A stretch of 64,000 nucleotides of DNA. Source: Vitis vinifera. Lineage: Eukaryota > Streptophyta > Magnoliopsida > Vitales > Vitaceae. Under the pieces are notes generated by a model, which saw only the letters and a list, made by a program, of their open reading frames with translations, was not told the origin of the DNA and did not search any database. The stretch lies in NCBI RefSeq assembly GCF_030704535.1, contig NC_081810.1, positions 2,585,501 through 2,649,500 of the forward strand, written 5' to 3'. This document shows, piece by piece, positions 34,335-45,374 of this stretch (position 1 is its first letter; every line of letters starts with the position of its first letter). The translations under genes and the position numbers were made by a program.

Positions 34335-34440
34335 TTAGATTGGCTTACCCCATGGTGGTGGGTGTCAGGTGTTCGAGACCTTTTCTATCCACGATTTAGC
34401 ATTTGATAATATTTTTCCATTTTCAGCAAATGAGGATGGG
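34335..34440 (+). mobile_element. tRNA-like SINE head, candidate
   Basis: TGGCTTACCCCATGGTGG (A-box-like) is followed about 15 bp later by GTGTTCGAGACC (B-box-like), the layout of an internal Pol III promoter in tRNA-derived SINEs. I could not define the tail or a target duplication. Confidence 0.4.
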
Positions 34441-34593
34441 ATAAAGGATTACCCTTTTCATGGTTGAATATTCTTTTATTTATTTATTTTTAATTAAACT
34501 AAAAGTTAACAGCGATCTATTTCTTTATACTTGTTCGGGAAGTAGAAAGCGTTTCATTTTTTCCTAAATAGTTTCTTTCAAAAGTGCATCTAC

Positions 34594-34693
34594 GATCTAC
34601 CCATGATCAAAATAAAACTTTGGGTAAAACTAAGTGGAGGTCCGAGCCCACCCCAAGATGAGTGCACCATTACTTCGGGAGCACAGGTGAGAC
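34594..34693 (+). pseudogene. Rearranged plastid 23S rRNA fragment (NUPT)
   Basis: 34594-34645 (GATCTACCCATGATC ... AAACTAAGTGGAGGTCCGA) matches the 23S rRNA segment near E. coli positions 730-785. It is directly joined at 34646 to GCCCACCCCAAGATGAGTGC, which matches the 3' end of plastid 23S rRNA (near E. coli 2820), then a shortened GGAGCACAGGTGAGACA. The two pieces lie about 2 kb apart in a real rRNA. This is therefore a rearranged plastid-derived insert, not an rRNA gene. Matches are from memory of rRNA sequences. Confidence 0.7.
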
Positions 34694-36815
34694 AAAGAAG
34701 CCTAATGGTGCGATTACCATCCAAACTTGGGATAAAATTAGACATAGGAAACAAAGGTGAATCATAACACCATATAAAAAAATGAATCAAAATCCTATAA
34801 AGAGTGGAATTTGATTCCCATGATTCCCATTGGGAATAAATAATTCAAATTAAAAGTTCATGTCAGTGTTTCAACCATAAGATATTTGTTAAACAGTGAG
34901 TCTTGACACAGAAAACCCTGGAGGAAGAGGACAAAGAAAAGAGAATTACAAAAACAAGCAAACTTTTGGTTGCTGGGGCTCCATTTATCTCCATGGTGGG
35001 GTTAAGGGTTAAAGCTTACAGGTATAATGGCTTTAGAAAGTCAACAATCTGTTGCACCATTTCTTTCTTGTTTAGTTTTTTCTCATCATCCATCATCCTT
35101 TTGTTAATTAATCCTAACAATGAATTGAAAATTCCCATTACAAGACTGAAAATTTAAGGCAACACAAAGAGAGAATATCTCACTTCCTTCAATCACAATT
35201 CATTCATCCTTCCCTTTTTGTGCTCCCCCTTTCTCCTTCTCTCCATTTTTCTTATTTGCATACAAATCTACACATGAAATTCATGCATGCCAGTTCATAA
35301 TTGAGACCCCCATCCATTCATTCCAGATCCATCGTTGGATCGATCAACCACCACCGTTGGATTTGTCTTCTTCCTAATTATGATGTGAGAATATTTATGA
35401 TTGTTCTTAAAAATATCTTGGAGTCATTTCTACTTCTTCTTTTCCCCTTTTCCTTTTGTTACAGGATTTTAGGGTTCTAGGCCATGGGTGTTAAAGGTTT
35501 GAATCTTGTGGCAAACAGAACTTTGTTTGGATGACATGGACTGACAGGCATATGCAGGTGTTATTTATGATTATCATATTATATATTTTTCATGGGCCTT
35601 CAAGTGCACGTGTGGGTTTTTGGATGATGTGGACTTATGGGCACTTGCCACATGTATCATTTACTACACGTGGAATGACCAATTGAGTAATTTTAATTCA
35701 ATGAATTTTTATATGATATCTTATAAAAATAAAAACATTTATGTATTCCACACACCAATATCCATATTATTGGAAAATCTAGATAAATATTAATAAAATA
35801 TCATAATTAAGATTTCGGTAAAAGAGACAAGGAGAACCGTTATCAAAATATAAGAAATTTAATAATTTTTTTTTTCAAAAATTGATGATAAATGCAAATA
35901 CATGAATTGAAATTAGAATATTATTTTGAGAATGTACTAATGAGTGATTTAGAAGAGAAAATTGTTGATGTATGTTAATAATAATCACGAAAAAAGTAAG
36001 CAAAAAAAAAAAAAAAAACTAATGAAATGTTTAATAATAATTTAATTTTCTTTCCATTTATATATATTTTTTGTATTTTCTCTCTATTTTCTTCTATTCA
36101 AACTTTTCAAAAATCAGGTATAATAGAAGATGTGATGAAATATCTGTTTCTTAAATTCTACTACCATGAAGGTAAATGGTAATATCATATGAAATAAAGA
36201 AATAGAAATTTTGATAAACTAAAAATAAATAAATATTTTGATAGAGAGTACAAATTTGGTTTTCACGTGAATATATATTTTATTCAAATTTCTATTTATA
36301 ATAAACAATCTAAACATAATAATTAATGAATGCTGATCAATATTGTAAACATTTTCAAAGGGAAGAAGGTAGTTTGTTATTTAAAATAAATTACAAAAAC
36401 ATTTGATATTAGAAATTATCATGACGGAGACACAAATTAATTAATTAATATATAAATAAACACATTGAAATTATAGAAAAAAATGTAATTTTTTTTTAAT
36501 CCTTGGTCTTGCCACATTGTTTATTATCTCATATTATATATATATATATATATATATAGCTTCAAATACACGTGTGGGCGTGTGTATATTTGAATGAAAG
36601 AGTGAGAGATTATGTGAAGTGAAAGCAAAAAATGTTGGCTTGGTTACAAGTTACAACACAAAACAGTATAAATAAATATATATATATATATATATATTGC
36701 TAGTAGATTTTCAAGAAGCCTATGATAGATAGAAGTATATGATGATTGGCTTGTGAGTGAAGAAAAATGCATAGAAAAGGACAAGGTATGGAGTCAAAGA
36801 CAAGACGACCACCTA

Positions 36816-36863
<48 letters not shown>

Positions 36864-36900
36864 TGAGGACAGGTCCCTCTCCATACCGTTTAATACTCAC
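34694..36900. other. MYB upstream region
   Basis: No gene recognised. Two similar words, CTTCAAGTGCACGTGTGGGT near 35598 and CTTCAAATACACGTGTGGGC near 36561, each hold an ACGTG core. (AT)n tracts lie at 36534-36558 and 36676-36697. 35160-35480 is CT-rich and ends in an acceptor-like TTGTTACAG (35463), but without a supported exon. Confidence 0.4.
36816..36861 (+). repeat. (CT)n microsatellite upstream of MYB
   Basis: About 46 bp of near-perfect CT dinucleotides, interrupted once by an extra T. It lies about 240 bp upstream of the MYB start. CT runs are frequent in plant promoters and leaders. Confidence 0.9.
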
Positions 36901-36908
36901 TCTCATCG

Positions 36909-37023
36909 ACCAACCAACCCCTCGCTCTTTCTCTTTCCATTATTCTAAGCAAACCCCACAACCATCTCCATCATCTTCATCATCATTTCCTCCCCATCAA
37001 GCCTTCTTCTCTCTCTCTATAAA
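36909..37023 (+). promoter_or_regulatory. MYB promoter: AC elements and TATA box
   Basis: Overlapping ACCAACC motifs at 36909-36915 and 36913-36919 match the AC element/SMRE bound by MYB46 and MYB83. A TATAAA box at 37018-37023 follows CT-rich DNA and lies 77 bp before the ATG at 37100. The AC elements therefore sit about 100 bp upstream of the TATA box, in the proximal promoter. Positive autoregulation is inferred. Confidence 0.6.
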
Positions 37024-37099
37024 GTCTAATTACTCTTCCCCATCAACCCAGTTGGGTGTTGTTGTTTTTGCCGTAGCAGTACAACGGGGGCCTGTGGCA

Positions 37100-39022
37100 A
37101 TGAGGAAGCCTGAGAAGAGTACTGCCAATGGTGCCTGCAGCAACACCACTTCTACTGGTAGCAAGCTTAGGAAGGGGCTGTGGTCACCTGAGGAAGACGA
37201 CAAGCTGATGAACTACATGCTGAATAATGGGCAGGGCTGTTGGAGTGATGTTGCCAGGAATGCCGGCCTCCAGAGGTGTGGCAAGAGCTGCCGCCTCCGC
37301 TGGATTAACTACTTGAGGCCGGACCTTAAACGCGGCGCCTTCTCGCCTCAGGAGGAGGAGCTCATCATCCACTTGCATTCCCTTTTAGGCAACAGGTCCT
37401 TCATCATCTCTCTCTGTTCTCCATTTTAATTTCCTCCCTTCCTAGTAATTCAAAATCCATCTCAAAAACCATCACATGTCGCTTGATCAGTTTTGATTAT
37501 GCTCGATTTCTTCATTGATGTTTTGTATACTATACATGCTTTAATTTTCCTTTTTATTTTGAAAAAAAAGGGAAATCTAGCTAGGAGCCTTTGGCTGTGG
37601 GGAAGACTATACATATACATAAGTCACAACACTAGAAAATAGTTGTTTTTGCAACGTATTTACTCATGTATACCCTGTATATGTATACAGGAAAATGTAT
37701 AGATGTACGAAAGCATAATCTAATAAGAAATTTGCATGAAAAGGAAATTGAGAATTATGGGGAGTTGGATACTCATAATCTGGAAGCAGTCCAAGTGAAA
37801 AGGACATTGGTATGTATTTTTCAATTTTTGGTGTCAATGTCTGTCCTTTGAGTTGAAGACACTCCACTCATCTCCCATGTTTGTTTTGGGATTGAAGCTT
37901 CCATGCATGCATTTATGCTTTCAACATGACTCTCACACTATCCTCAACCGATTTTGTTTGATTATCTTTCTCTACACACAAACAAACACATACTGAAAAT
38001 TCATGTTGTTTTCAAATCCACTGGTTTGACATCCCTCACCAACCCTATCTTTTGTTTTGTAATTCAAGTCATTGTCCCCTTAATTCAAATATGGAGTTGT
38101 GTGTGCTGGTCTTGATATGAAGTCTGAAAAGTTTGGAATAAACGGGTTTTCTCCGTTTCGGGTATCTGAAAGCGACATGGGGATTGTGGTTTACTATTTA
38201 TAAGAACTTTGAGTTGAAGACACTCCAAGTCTATTTTTGTTTTGAATTCCAAGCTTTCATGCATGGAAATTAGTTAACCATGCATTAGAACATCTTGCCT
38301 TTTCACATTTGTAACTGATTTTTGATTGTGTTGTCTGAAGGTGGTCTCAAATTGCGGCCCGCTTGCCAGGACGTACTGACAATGAGATAAAGAATTTTTG
38401 GAACTCGACGATAAAGAAGAGGCTCAAGAACTCGTCATCAGTGCCCTCACCAAACGCGAGCGATTCGTCATCTGATCAGCCTAGGGATGTCATGGGAGGG
38501 CTCATGTCGATGAGAGAACAAGGGCTAATGGCTATGTACATGGATTCATCGTCTTCGCCACCATCCATCCAAGCCATGGCAGCTCTGAACCAGATGATTG
38601 AGCCATTGCCCATGCTGGAGCCTAGCGTAGACATGACCAGTGTTAACAGCGGATGCTTCAATGCGCCTCCCTGCATGACCCAAGTTGGAATTTTGAGTGC
38701 TGAGGGGCTTTATGGGGATCATGTTGGGCTCCTTGGAGGAGGAGGAGGTTGTGTTGTTGGGGAGCAATTTTTTCCACCCGTAGAGAGTATAAGCATGGGC
38801 GAAAATGGTAACAAAACCCTCGAAAATACCTTTGATAGGAACCCTAATAACAACCCCTATAACAACGTCATCATCAACAACAACAGTAGCAACAAAGTAG
38901 AAAACATGGTTGGGGTTGGAAACTTTTGGGAAGGTGAAGATCTTAGAATTGGGGAATGGAACTTGGAGGACTTGATGAGGGATGTCTCCTCCTTTCCTTT
39001 CCTTGATTTCCATGTTGAGTAA
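37100..39022 (+). CDS. R2R3-MYB transcription factor, MYB46/MYB83 class
   Basis: Two exons, 37100-37395 and 38341-39022, give 978 bp, 325 aa plus stop. Residues ~1-25 match the family start MRKPE. R2 is KGLWSPEED ... NYLRP and R3 is [13 protein letters not shown] ... KKRLK; the intron falls inside R3 in the codon of GNR|W. DNA-binding recognition helices ([10 protein letters not shown] and [11 protein letters not shown]) are intact. The C-terminal end, with SSFPFLDF and a final acidic residue, resembles MYB83, while the next gene, DiT1, neighbours MYB46 in Arabidopsis. Family members are master switches of secondary-wall cellulose, xylan and lignin genes in fibres and vessels. The frame is open further upstream, but the MRKPE Met suits the TATA box position. 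MYB46 versus MYB83 orthology is open. Confidence 0.95.
37846..38280. repeat. Dispersed duplication within MYB intron
   Basis: CTTTGAGTTGAAGACACTCC occurs at 37846 and again at 38207. Both copies continue with related TTTGTTTTG.GATT.. and CATGCATG words for about 75 bp. The offset is 361 bp. No coding effect. Confidence 0.75.
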
Positions 39023-41148
39023 CTTGGTTTCCCTACCTTCCCAATAATTTTCTTTTCCTCTCCATCCCATTTTAATTTTCCTTTTCCATTTCCTTTTCTT
39101 TCCAAGCAAACAACAAAGCCCTACGACCCAAATCCTAAACCTCAGAGTCTTAATCCCCACCTCCCTAGTCATTTAGATGTGGGAAGAGTGTTTTACAAAT
39201 AAAGTTCATACACGACATCATCGTACATTAAGTAGTTTAATAATCTTTGCACTGTATGAAGAGAGATGTGAATAGTTCATATAAAAGTAGAGAGGAATAC
39301 GAAAATTTAGCTGTTTCGTATAAATTGTACTTACTATGGAATTATGTACAAAAACAATGCTGGGGCTTGGAAGTTGTTATTAGTGAAAGATCAATAGGTT
39401 GTACTACACGTGGATGAAAATATAGAAATTTTCTCTTTCTCTCTCTTTCTCTCCTTGTCATCAACATTTTCTGGGGAATTTTTTAGTTATTTCTAGTCAT
39501 AAATATCGGAAAGATCATTGTTTCTTCTAATGGGGTTTAATCACTTAGGTGAGATGTCCACTTGGAATGAAAAAATTCTCTCCACTCTGAACTAATAATC
39601 ACAAGTGAGGAGTGTTAAGTCAGCTTGCTCTCATTGTAATATTGATTTTCTTACATTATTTTACGTGTTAGTTAGCTCAATGGCTGTACCCATTCTAGTA
39701 GTAATTATCACCCCTTTCCCATCTCATTGCAATGCCCTAAAAGGTAGCAAGGGAGCATTAGTGTGTGGTTGTTAATAATATTGAAAACGACTTTACATCA
39801 CAAATGAAGAATTTGTACCCCAAAAGTGAGTAGAAAGCAAGCTTAAGAAAATGGCATAAATAAATATACGTAGCTAAGTTCTATAATATAACAAGACAAT
39901 GTGGCCATTTTCATTTGAGTGACATTTGAGCTATGAGTGCTTTAAATCATTTCCCCTTTAGATTTTTGAAGCATCATTATTAACTAACATGTTCCATGTG
40001 TTCTTGGATGTATTATCTTCTAAAAGTGGTTTGATTAATTTTCTTCCATGTTGATTACTTTGTAGAATTTTAATGTATTAATGACGATGTCTTGGACCAT
40101 TTGTCCTGAAATAATTGGTTCATAAAGCAAATGGTGAGTCTTTTCAAGTCATTAGCATGTCATGCTTCGTTTACTTTTCAAGCTTCACATAATTCAAACC
40201 TAGAAGTTTCAAAAATGCATGTTTTTACACGTTATTAAACCATCAACTATGACTATATTAAATTAATTAAAAGCCGGTGATTAACTCTATCTTGACGTGT
40301 TTAAACCTAGTTTGGTCTCCATTGCAAAGTTAAAAATCTAACCCGAATTCCATCATTAAGGAATCTACTAGTAATTATTATGTTTTGAATTTTCTTTTAT
40401 TAGTCAAATATTTTTGAAGTTAGTAAAAACTTAAAATCAATTATATGATTAAAAAGCTTGGAAATTTAGATGGATTACACCAAAAACCTTCTAGAATTTT
40501 GATAAGAGTTGTTAGGAATTATTGTGAAGTGACAATTTAACAATATAATGAGTAAGTTCTTCCCCCCAACCACACTAAACTCTCTTTACTTCTTTCCACT
40601 TATTAATAGTTGAATTTCAACCTTCTTCTAACTTTTTAGCATAGTGACTCTAATACTTGATCTCAAGCTTGAACAAACTTAATATAAGATATAGTGAAAG
40701 CCTTTGGTAATCAATTTCAATTTTAGTAGTTTATTTTTCATTTCCTCAAATTTTGTATTTGATTAAGTTATGGTATGTAATATTGTTGTTTTAGGTTATG
40801 CGAAAGTACCAAATCATCCTTCATTTTCGAGCCATTTTTAGGATCTATTTGATTTCTAGGGTTGAAGAGAAGAAAAATAATTAAATAAAATACAATTTTG
40901 ACCTTGAAAATTCTATTTATAATGTCATTTTAAGTGAGGAAACACTTTTAAAATTTTGAAAAATCACTCATAATATTGAAAAATATCTTGTAGTATTTTT
41001 ACGGAAAATACTTGTCGGGTGGTTCTCTTAAAAATGCTTTCAAAGAAAATACTTCCATTAAAAACATTGCGAAATGCATTTTAAATCTACTATTTTTATT
41101 TATTTATTTGTCATAATTAATGAATTGAATGGGAAATATGTTGACGCA
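39023..41148. other. MYB downstream spacer
   Basis: MYB 3'UTR then AT-rich DNA. I recognise no gene, RNA or clear transposon. The 40850-41080 part has repeated AAAATACTT words. Confidence 0.4.
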
Positions 41149-41358
41149 AGCCCAAAACTGAAGTCGGCTTGGGCCAATGGATGAAATTAAATACATCAGG
41201 CCCAGACCCAAGGGAGGCCCAGAGGATTGGACTTTACGAAGGTTTTTTAGATTGAAAAGTGTGGACTGGACTAAAAAAAGCCAAGCCCAAGTTTTAAGTC
41301 CACATGGGTGAATCGGTGTGATTAAATGCAGTTGGAGCCCAGGCCCAAGGAAAGCCCA
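41149..41358. promoter_or_regulatory. Cluster of eight site II-like motifs beside the tRNA
   Basis: RGCCCA (complement TGGGCY) occurs at 41149, 41199, 41216, 41284, 41336, 41342 and 41353, and TGGGCC on the plus strand at 41170. The cluster ends 46 bp from the 3' end of tRNA-Ser. Such clusters mark promoters of growth-related Pol II genes, but no such gene is recognised next to it. Confidence 0.5.
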
Positions 41359-41403
41359 GTAGAGGTCATTATTGTAATAGCCACAACACGAAAAGGGAAA
41401 TTA

Positions 41404-41485
41404 CGTCGCCTGAGAGATTCGAACTCTCGCGGGGAAACCCCATGTACTTAGCAGGCACACGCCTTAACCACTCGGCCAAAGCGAC
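41404..41485 (-). tRNA. tRNA-Ser (anticodon GCU)
   Basis: 82-nt class II tRNA. The acceptor stem pairs GTCGCTT with AGGCGAC (one G-T pair), with discriminator G. The A-box TGGCCGAGTGG, the anticodon GCT at 41450-41452, a long variable arm and the T-loop TTCGAAT are all present. CCA is not encoded, as expected for a eukaryotic nuclear gene. The sequence differs from the plastid tRNA-Ser(GCU) I recall. A TTTT stop lies about 10 bp beyond the 3' end. Confidence 0.95.
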
Positions 41486-41555
41486 GTCGATGAAGATTGA
41501 AAGCTAAAAAGTATTGCTATCTCTAGTAAACTTTTGACAACAAACATTTTTATTT

Positions 41556-41744
41556 AAAGCATATTTAGTTGAAATGTTATTTTTTAAAGCGTTTTTTTTT
41601 GGAGAATCACTAATTAATTGTTTTTTGAACAATTATTACAAATGGTTTTTAAAATTCTTAAAAATTATTTTTAAATTTTGTTCAAAGTCTAATTTTTCTC
41701 CAAAAACGTTTTTTTTAGTCCAAAAGTATTACCCAAATGCTTTT
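41556..41744. mobile_element. Foldback MITE-like element
   Basis: The left half AAAGCATATTTAG ... AAAGCGTTTTTTTTTGGAGAA and the reverse complement of the right half (AAAGCATTTGGG ... AAACGTTTTTGGAGAA) match, so the 190-bp segment can fold on itself. AT-rich and non-coding. No target duplication defined. Confidence 0.45.
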
Positions 41745-42239
41745 GGTATAGTATGTTGAAGTATAATTCATAAAATCCTTTATTTGATATATGATATAAC
41801 AGATGAAATCGTGTTCTTGATTTTTAAAACTACCTAGTACAAAGTAAATATATATAGACCAAGCTTTTAACATGCAATTTCAATTTTGTCCCAATTTTTT
41901 TTAGCTTCTAATTAATTCGAGATCAAATTAATTAATAGAGGAGTAATTACAAATTTCAAGAAAATTAATCTAAAATTAGATATACCAGATATACATAGAA
42001 AAACACCTTCAGGGCTTCAACGAAAATTCTATAAGTGTAAAGATTACAAGTTAAATAATTGTTGACAAAATATACTAATTTTCAAAAGAAAGTGCATGAT
42101 TTTTACTTGATTTGAAAAGAGTTACTCCCAAGGATCTTATACCTACTAGAGCTTGCATTCTTTTTTTATGTCCTTGATCCAACAAATATACTTCTTTGTG
42201 GATTACTTCTAATTCTTATTTAAGTTTGTAAATCAATCT
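41745..42239. other. Spacer, nothing recognised
   Basis: AT-rich sequence between the foldback element and the Copia fossil. I see no gene or repeat in it. Confidence 0.3.
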
Positions 42240-42640
42240 CATGGGTCATCAAAGAGTTGGAAAGAAACTTGAAAGCAAGAATGGAAAGGGTAAGCAAGGA
42301 GCATTAAAGATAAAAGCGCAATTTACCTAAATCCACGATAAGGAACAAAAGAATTATAATTGTCATTTTTGTGACAAGTTTGGATACTATCAAAAAGATT
42401 GTCTGAAATCGTAAGACATGGTTTGAAAAGAAAGATAAGTTTAATGCTTTACTATGTTTCAAATCAAATTTGGTTAAAGTTCTTTATAATACTTGGTAAA
42501 TTGATTCAGGTTGTACCACTCATGTTTATATGAGGATTACTTATGATCCAAACTATAAATCCAAATGAAAAGTTTATTTTCATAGGAGAACTGAGTCAAA
42601 GTTCCGATTGAAAACATACAAAATACACGAGTAAGAATGA
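42240..42640 (+). mobile_element. Ty1/Copia fragment (broken fossil)
   Basis: The plus strand holds a degraded piece of a Copia polyprotein: a CCHC zinc-knuckle region near 42355-42420 and the start of the aspartic protease with an IDSG-type active site near 42500. No LTR, integrase or reverse transcriptase was found around it. It is broken in several places and looks old. Confidence 0.75.
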
Positions 42641-43056
42641 AGGCACGATAAACCTACAACTTCTTGAGATTATATACGATAAGATGATGACACAACAAAG
42701 AATTTTATTAGGGTAGGAAGGACATGACATTAAGACGGAGGAATCATGGTTTTGGAAGGCATAACACTAGAATATTTTTTTTAAAGGAATCATTAGAATT
42801 TATTTTTAAGATGGAAGATTCATGGTTTTGGAAGGATTAAGAGGCACAGAGGCTGCAAAAGGGAATCATCACGGCAGATTTGGAAAGGGGGTTCGGATCC
42901 TGGGGAGAGAGGGAGAGGAGAGACGCGACCTTTTGAACAGAGAAAAGGGGGGTGCCATAGAGAGAGAGAGACCAGAGATTCGTGCACCATGGAGAAGGTC
43001 TAGATTTGAGAGAGAGAGCGGATGCACCAAGAGCTTTGTACATACCATCACCAAAA
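42641..43056. other. Spacer with duplicated phrase and G-rich island
   Basis: TCATGGTTTTGGAAGG occurs at 42745 and again at 42820. From 42840 to 43045 the sequence is unusually purine- and GC-rich for this spacer, with GAGAGA runs. An open frame covers it on the plus strand, but the protein is low-complexity Arg/Glu and matches nothing I know. Confidence 0.35.
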
Positions 43057-43430
43057 AGTAAGATTAATGTTAAAAGTTCATTTTTTGAATGTTTTTTGTT
43101 GTTAAAGTCAACATTTTTGAATGTTAGAAAGTAAGATTAATATTAGTTGTTTAAAATTATTTTTTTGAATGTTAGAATGCAAGATTTAATGTTAGTTGCT
43201 ATTAAAAGTTTTTTTTTTTTTTTTAATGTTAGAAAATAATATTAACATTAAATTATTTTAAAAGTTAATTTTTTTAATGATAAAATTTGAGATCAATGTT
43301 AATTTTTGTTGAAAATAATTTTTTGAACGTCATAATGTAAGATTAATATTAGTTTATGTTAAAAGTTAATTTTTTGAGTGTTAGAATGTAAGATTAATAC
43401 TAATTTCTATTAAAAATATTTTTATATTTG
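43057..43430. repeat. Diverged ~50-bp minisatellite
   Basis: About seven tandem copies of a unit resembling GTTAGAATGTAAGATTAAT, then a TTAG/TTAA stretch, TTAAAAGTTAATTTTTTG. Unit starts fall near 43120, 43169, 43226, 43277, 43327 and 43377, giving a 50-57 bp period. Copies differ considerably, so the array is old. Confidence 0.8.
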
Positions 43431-45374
43431 TTATTTAGAAAATGGATTGCTTGAATTTGGTCATATTCAAAGGTAGGAAATGAATTGCTTGAGTTTGGTT
43501 AAATCGTTGATTCCCTTTATCTTCATACTTATTTTGTAAGTGCCGTGAGGAATTCTTGAGTTTGGATCTTTTCTTTAAAGGAAGTCTTTCCAATTGTCGT
43601 TTTGGGTTGGGTAAAAAAAATCTTTTTTTCTTTTATTAAAAATGAATTTTCTCCATCATAGATATGACTCATGATCACAAATGAAGAGTAGTCAAAAGTG
43701 AATTAAAGTTAGTGTTTTTTTAATTTTGTCTTTCTTTCGATTGTTCCTTTTAAGTTGGAAATCAAAGATCTCTATTTTGTGTTTATTGTATAGAATTGCT
43801 TAACTTGCTTGGTTCCCCTTTGTTTCTCCAAAATTCATCTTCAAAAGAATTTAAACCATCTAAAGACTTTAGAAAATCCATTCTAGGTATTTAGGGTGAA
43901 GATCTCATTTTCTTAAATTTAATATAGGTTTAAATTTGTATCCCCGAACTAATGAAAATGCTTTTGGCCTTGGTGAATTTTCAAGTATTTATTTGAGGTT
44001 GAAGGTGCACAAGTTGAGCTTGTTTAGATTAAACGGGGACTTGACGGAACCCCAATATAAAAGAGTTTTCAAAACTTCTCTTTGCTACCTTTTCGCTAGT
44101 CACAACCTCTTTTGAAATAAAATTCATTTTTTGAGTATTTTTGGAGTGCCTTAAAATTTTTTCTAATGGTTGTTTGATATTGTTCTCTTTTTGAAATTGA
44201 TTCTAGAATTTATACGAGCCAAAAACTTATTCTAATCGAGAGTTATGTTAATTTACGCATTACACTAAACTAATTTTGGATATATGACACAATTGTGTGT
44301 TTTAAAAATTGTTTTGCATGACTTTTGTTTTTCTTCTTATTTTTAATGTAGAATAGACATTTGAAAAAGCTTGTGTGTATTTTTGTGTGATTTTAGGAGA
44401 CTTTTTTTTTTTTTAGAAAAAAAAAAAGAGGTTGTAATGTATTTATTAGTGGATTATGCAAGCATAAATTGTATTAAAAAAAAATGAAAATTTTAAGAAC
44501 CCTTAAGGTTCGCTTTTAAGACAAGTAGGGTTAAGTTGATTATGGGTTTTCTTAATTTTTTTTTTATAAATTTCATGCGTTATTTTCAGTCCCATGTTTA
44601 TGTACAGGTGGATTGCTGAGGTGGCATTGGAGTATATGACATGTCTTATGTGGCATTGGTCTATATGACCGTTGTCAGTTGTGAATTTAGTGTGAAGCCC
44701 CCTGGCCTTTTTCAGTTGGAGTTGAGTCAGTTGTGAAGCCCACTGAGCTCTGACCCTTGGCCTTCAATAAGAGTCAGAGAGGCTTAGGAATTATCAGGAC
44801 AGTGTCCCCCACCTTTTGGGTCACTCTCTACAGCCTCAGAAACTCGCTGCAGCTCCCTTCCTTACACCTAACTTTCCCTACAACTAATGGCCCTTCATTC
44901 ATGTGGTCTATGTTTCTCCAGGGGTGTTTCCGTCTTTTTCTCACTCTCTCTCCATCCGTCCCATCTGGCCTCACTTCCTCCTACCCTCTTGGACTGTCCC
45001 TTTCACGACGCGAAACATGCAAATTTTTTCCTCCAAATTCCCGCTAACGTGAGCCCCTCCAGTCGCACCTCCCAGTCTCACTTTCTGCCGAAAAGCATCT
45101 CCAAGAAGCGGCCACGCCTAACGGCGGCCCCACCGACATCCGCTGGCGCACGTTAGCATACTTTCGTCTCTCCGCACACAGTAAAGTCCAACGCCCCCTC
45201 CGGTGGCCAGACGGCTGGCGACGGAACTCACAAAGCTTGCCACACCACTCAATTAAATATTGACTTTTTTCCCAACGCCGCTCCTCCACCGACCGATCCA
45301 AATCGAACGGTCCAGAGCCCTCCTCCACTCCTGTAGAAATACGCTCTGTTTCTCTTCCATCACCTTCAGAATCC
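43431..45374. other. DiT1 upstream region
   Basis: AT-rich DNA without a recognised gene to about 44600. GTGGCATTGG followed by TATATGAC is repeated at 44620 and 44649 (29-bp step), and CAGTTGTGAA recurs at 44667 and 44727. From 44760 to 45374 the sequence is C-rich and is probably the DiT1 promoter and leader. No clear TATA box position was settled. Confidence 0.4.

Noticed and set aside
34594-34693. Functional rRNA gene
   Set aside because: Only about 100 bp of rearranged pieces; no complete rRNA.
34903-35157. 84-codon frame upstream of the MYB gene
   Set aside because: No recognisable domain, and the C-terminal half is low-complexity hydrophobic sequence.
36700-37099. Upstream in-frame extension of the MYB protein through the CT repeat
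   Set aside because: It would precede the TATA box and encode Ser-Leu repeats; the MRKPE start fits the family.
38546-39172. 208-codon minus-strand frame
   Set aside because: Antisense shadow of MYB exon 2.
42837-43061. Small basic protein gene in the purine-rich island
   Set aside because: Low-complexity Arg/Glu translation in a spacer with duplicated and fossil sequence; no supporting signal.
43960-44110. Possible LTR or coding relic
   Set aside because: The composition hinted at an element, but no ends, primer site or domain could be shown.
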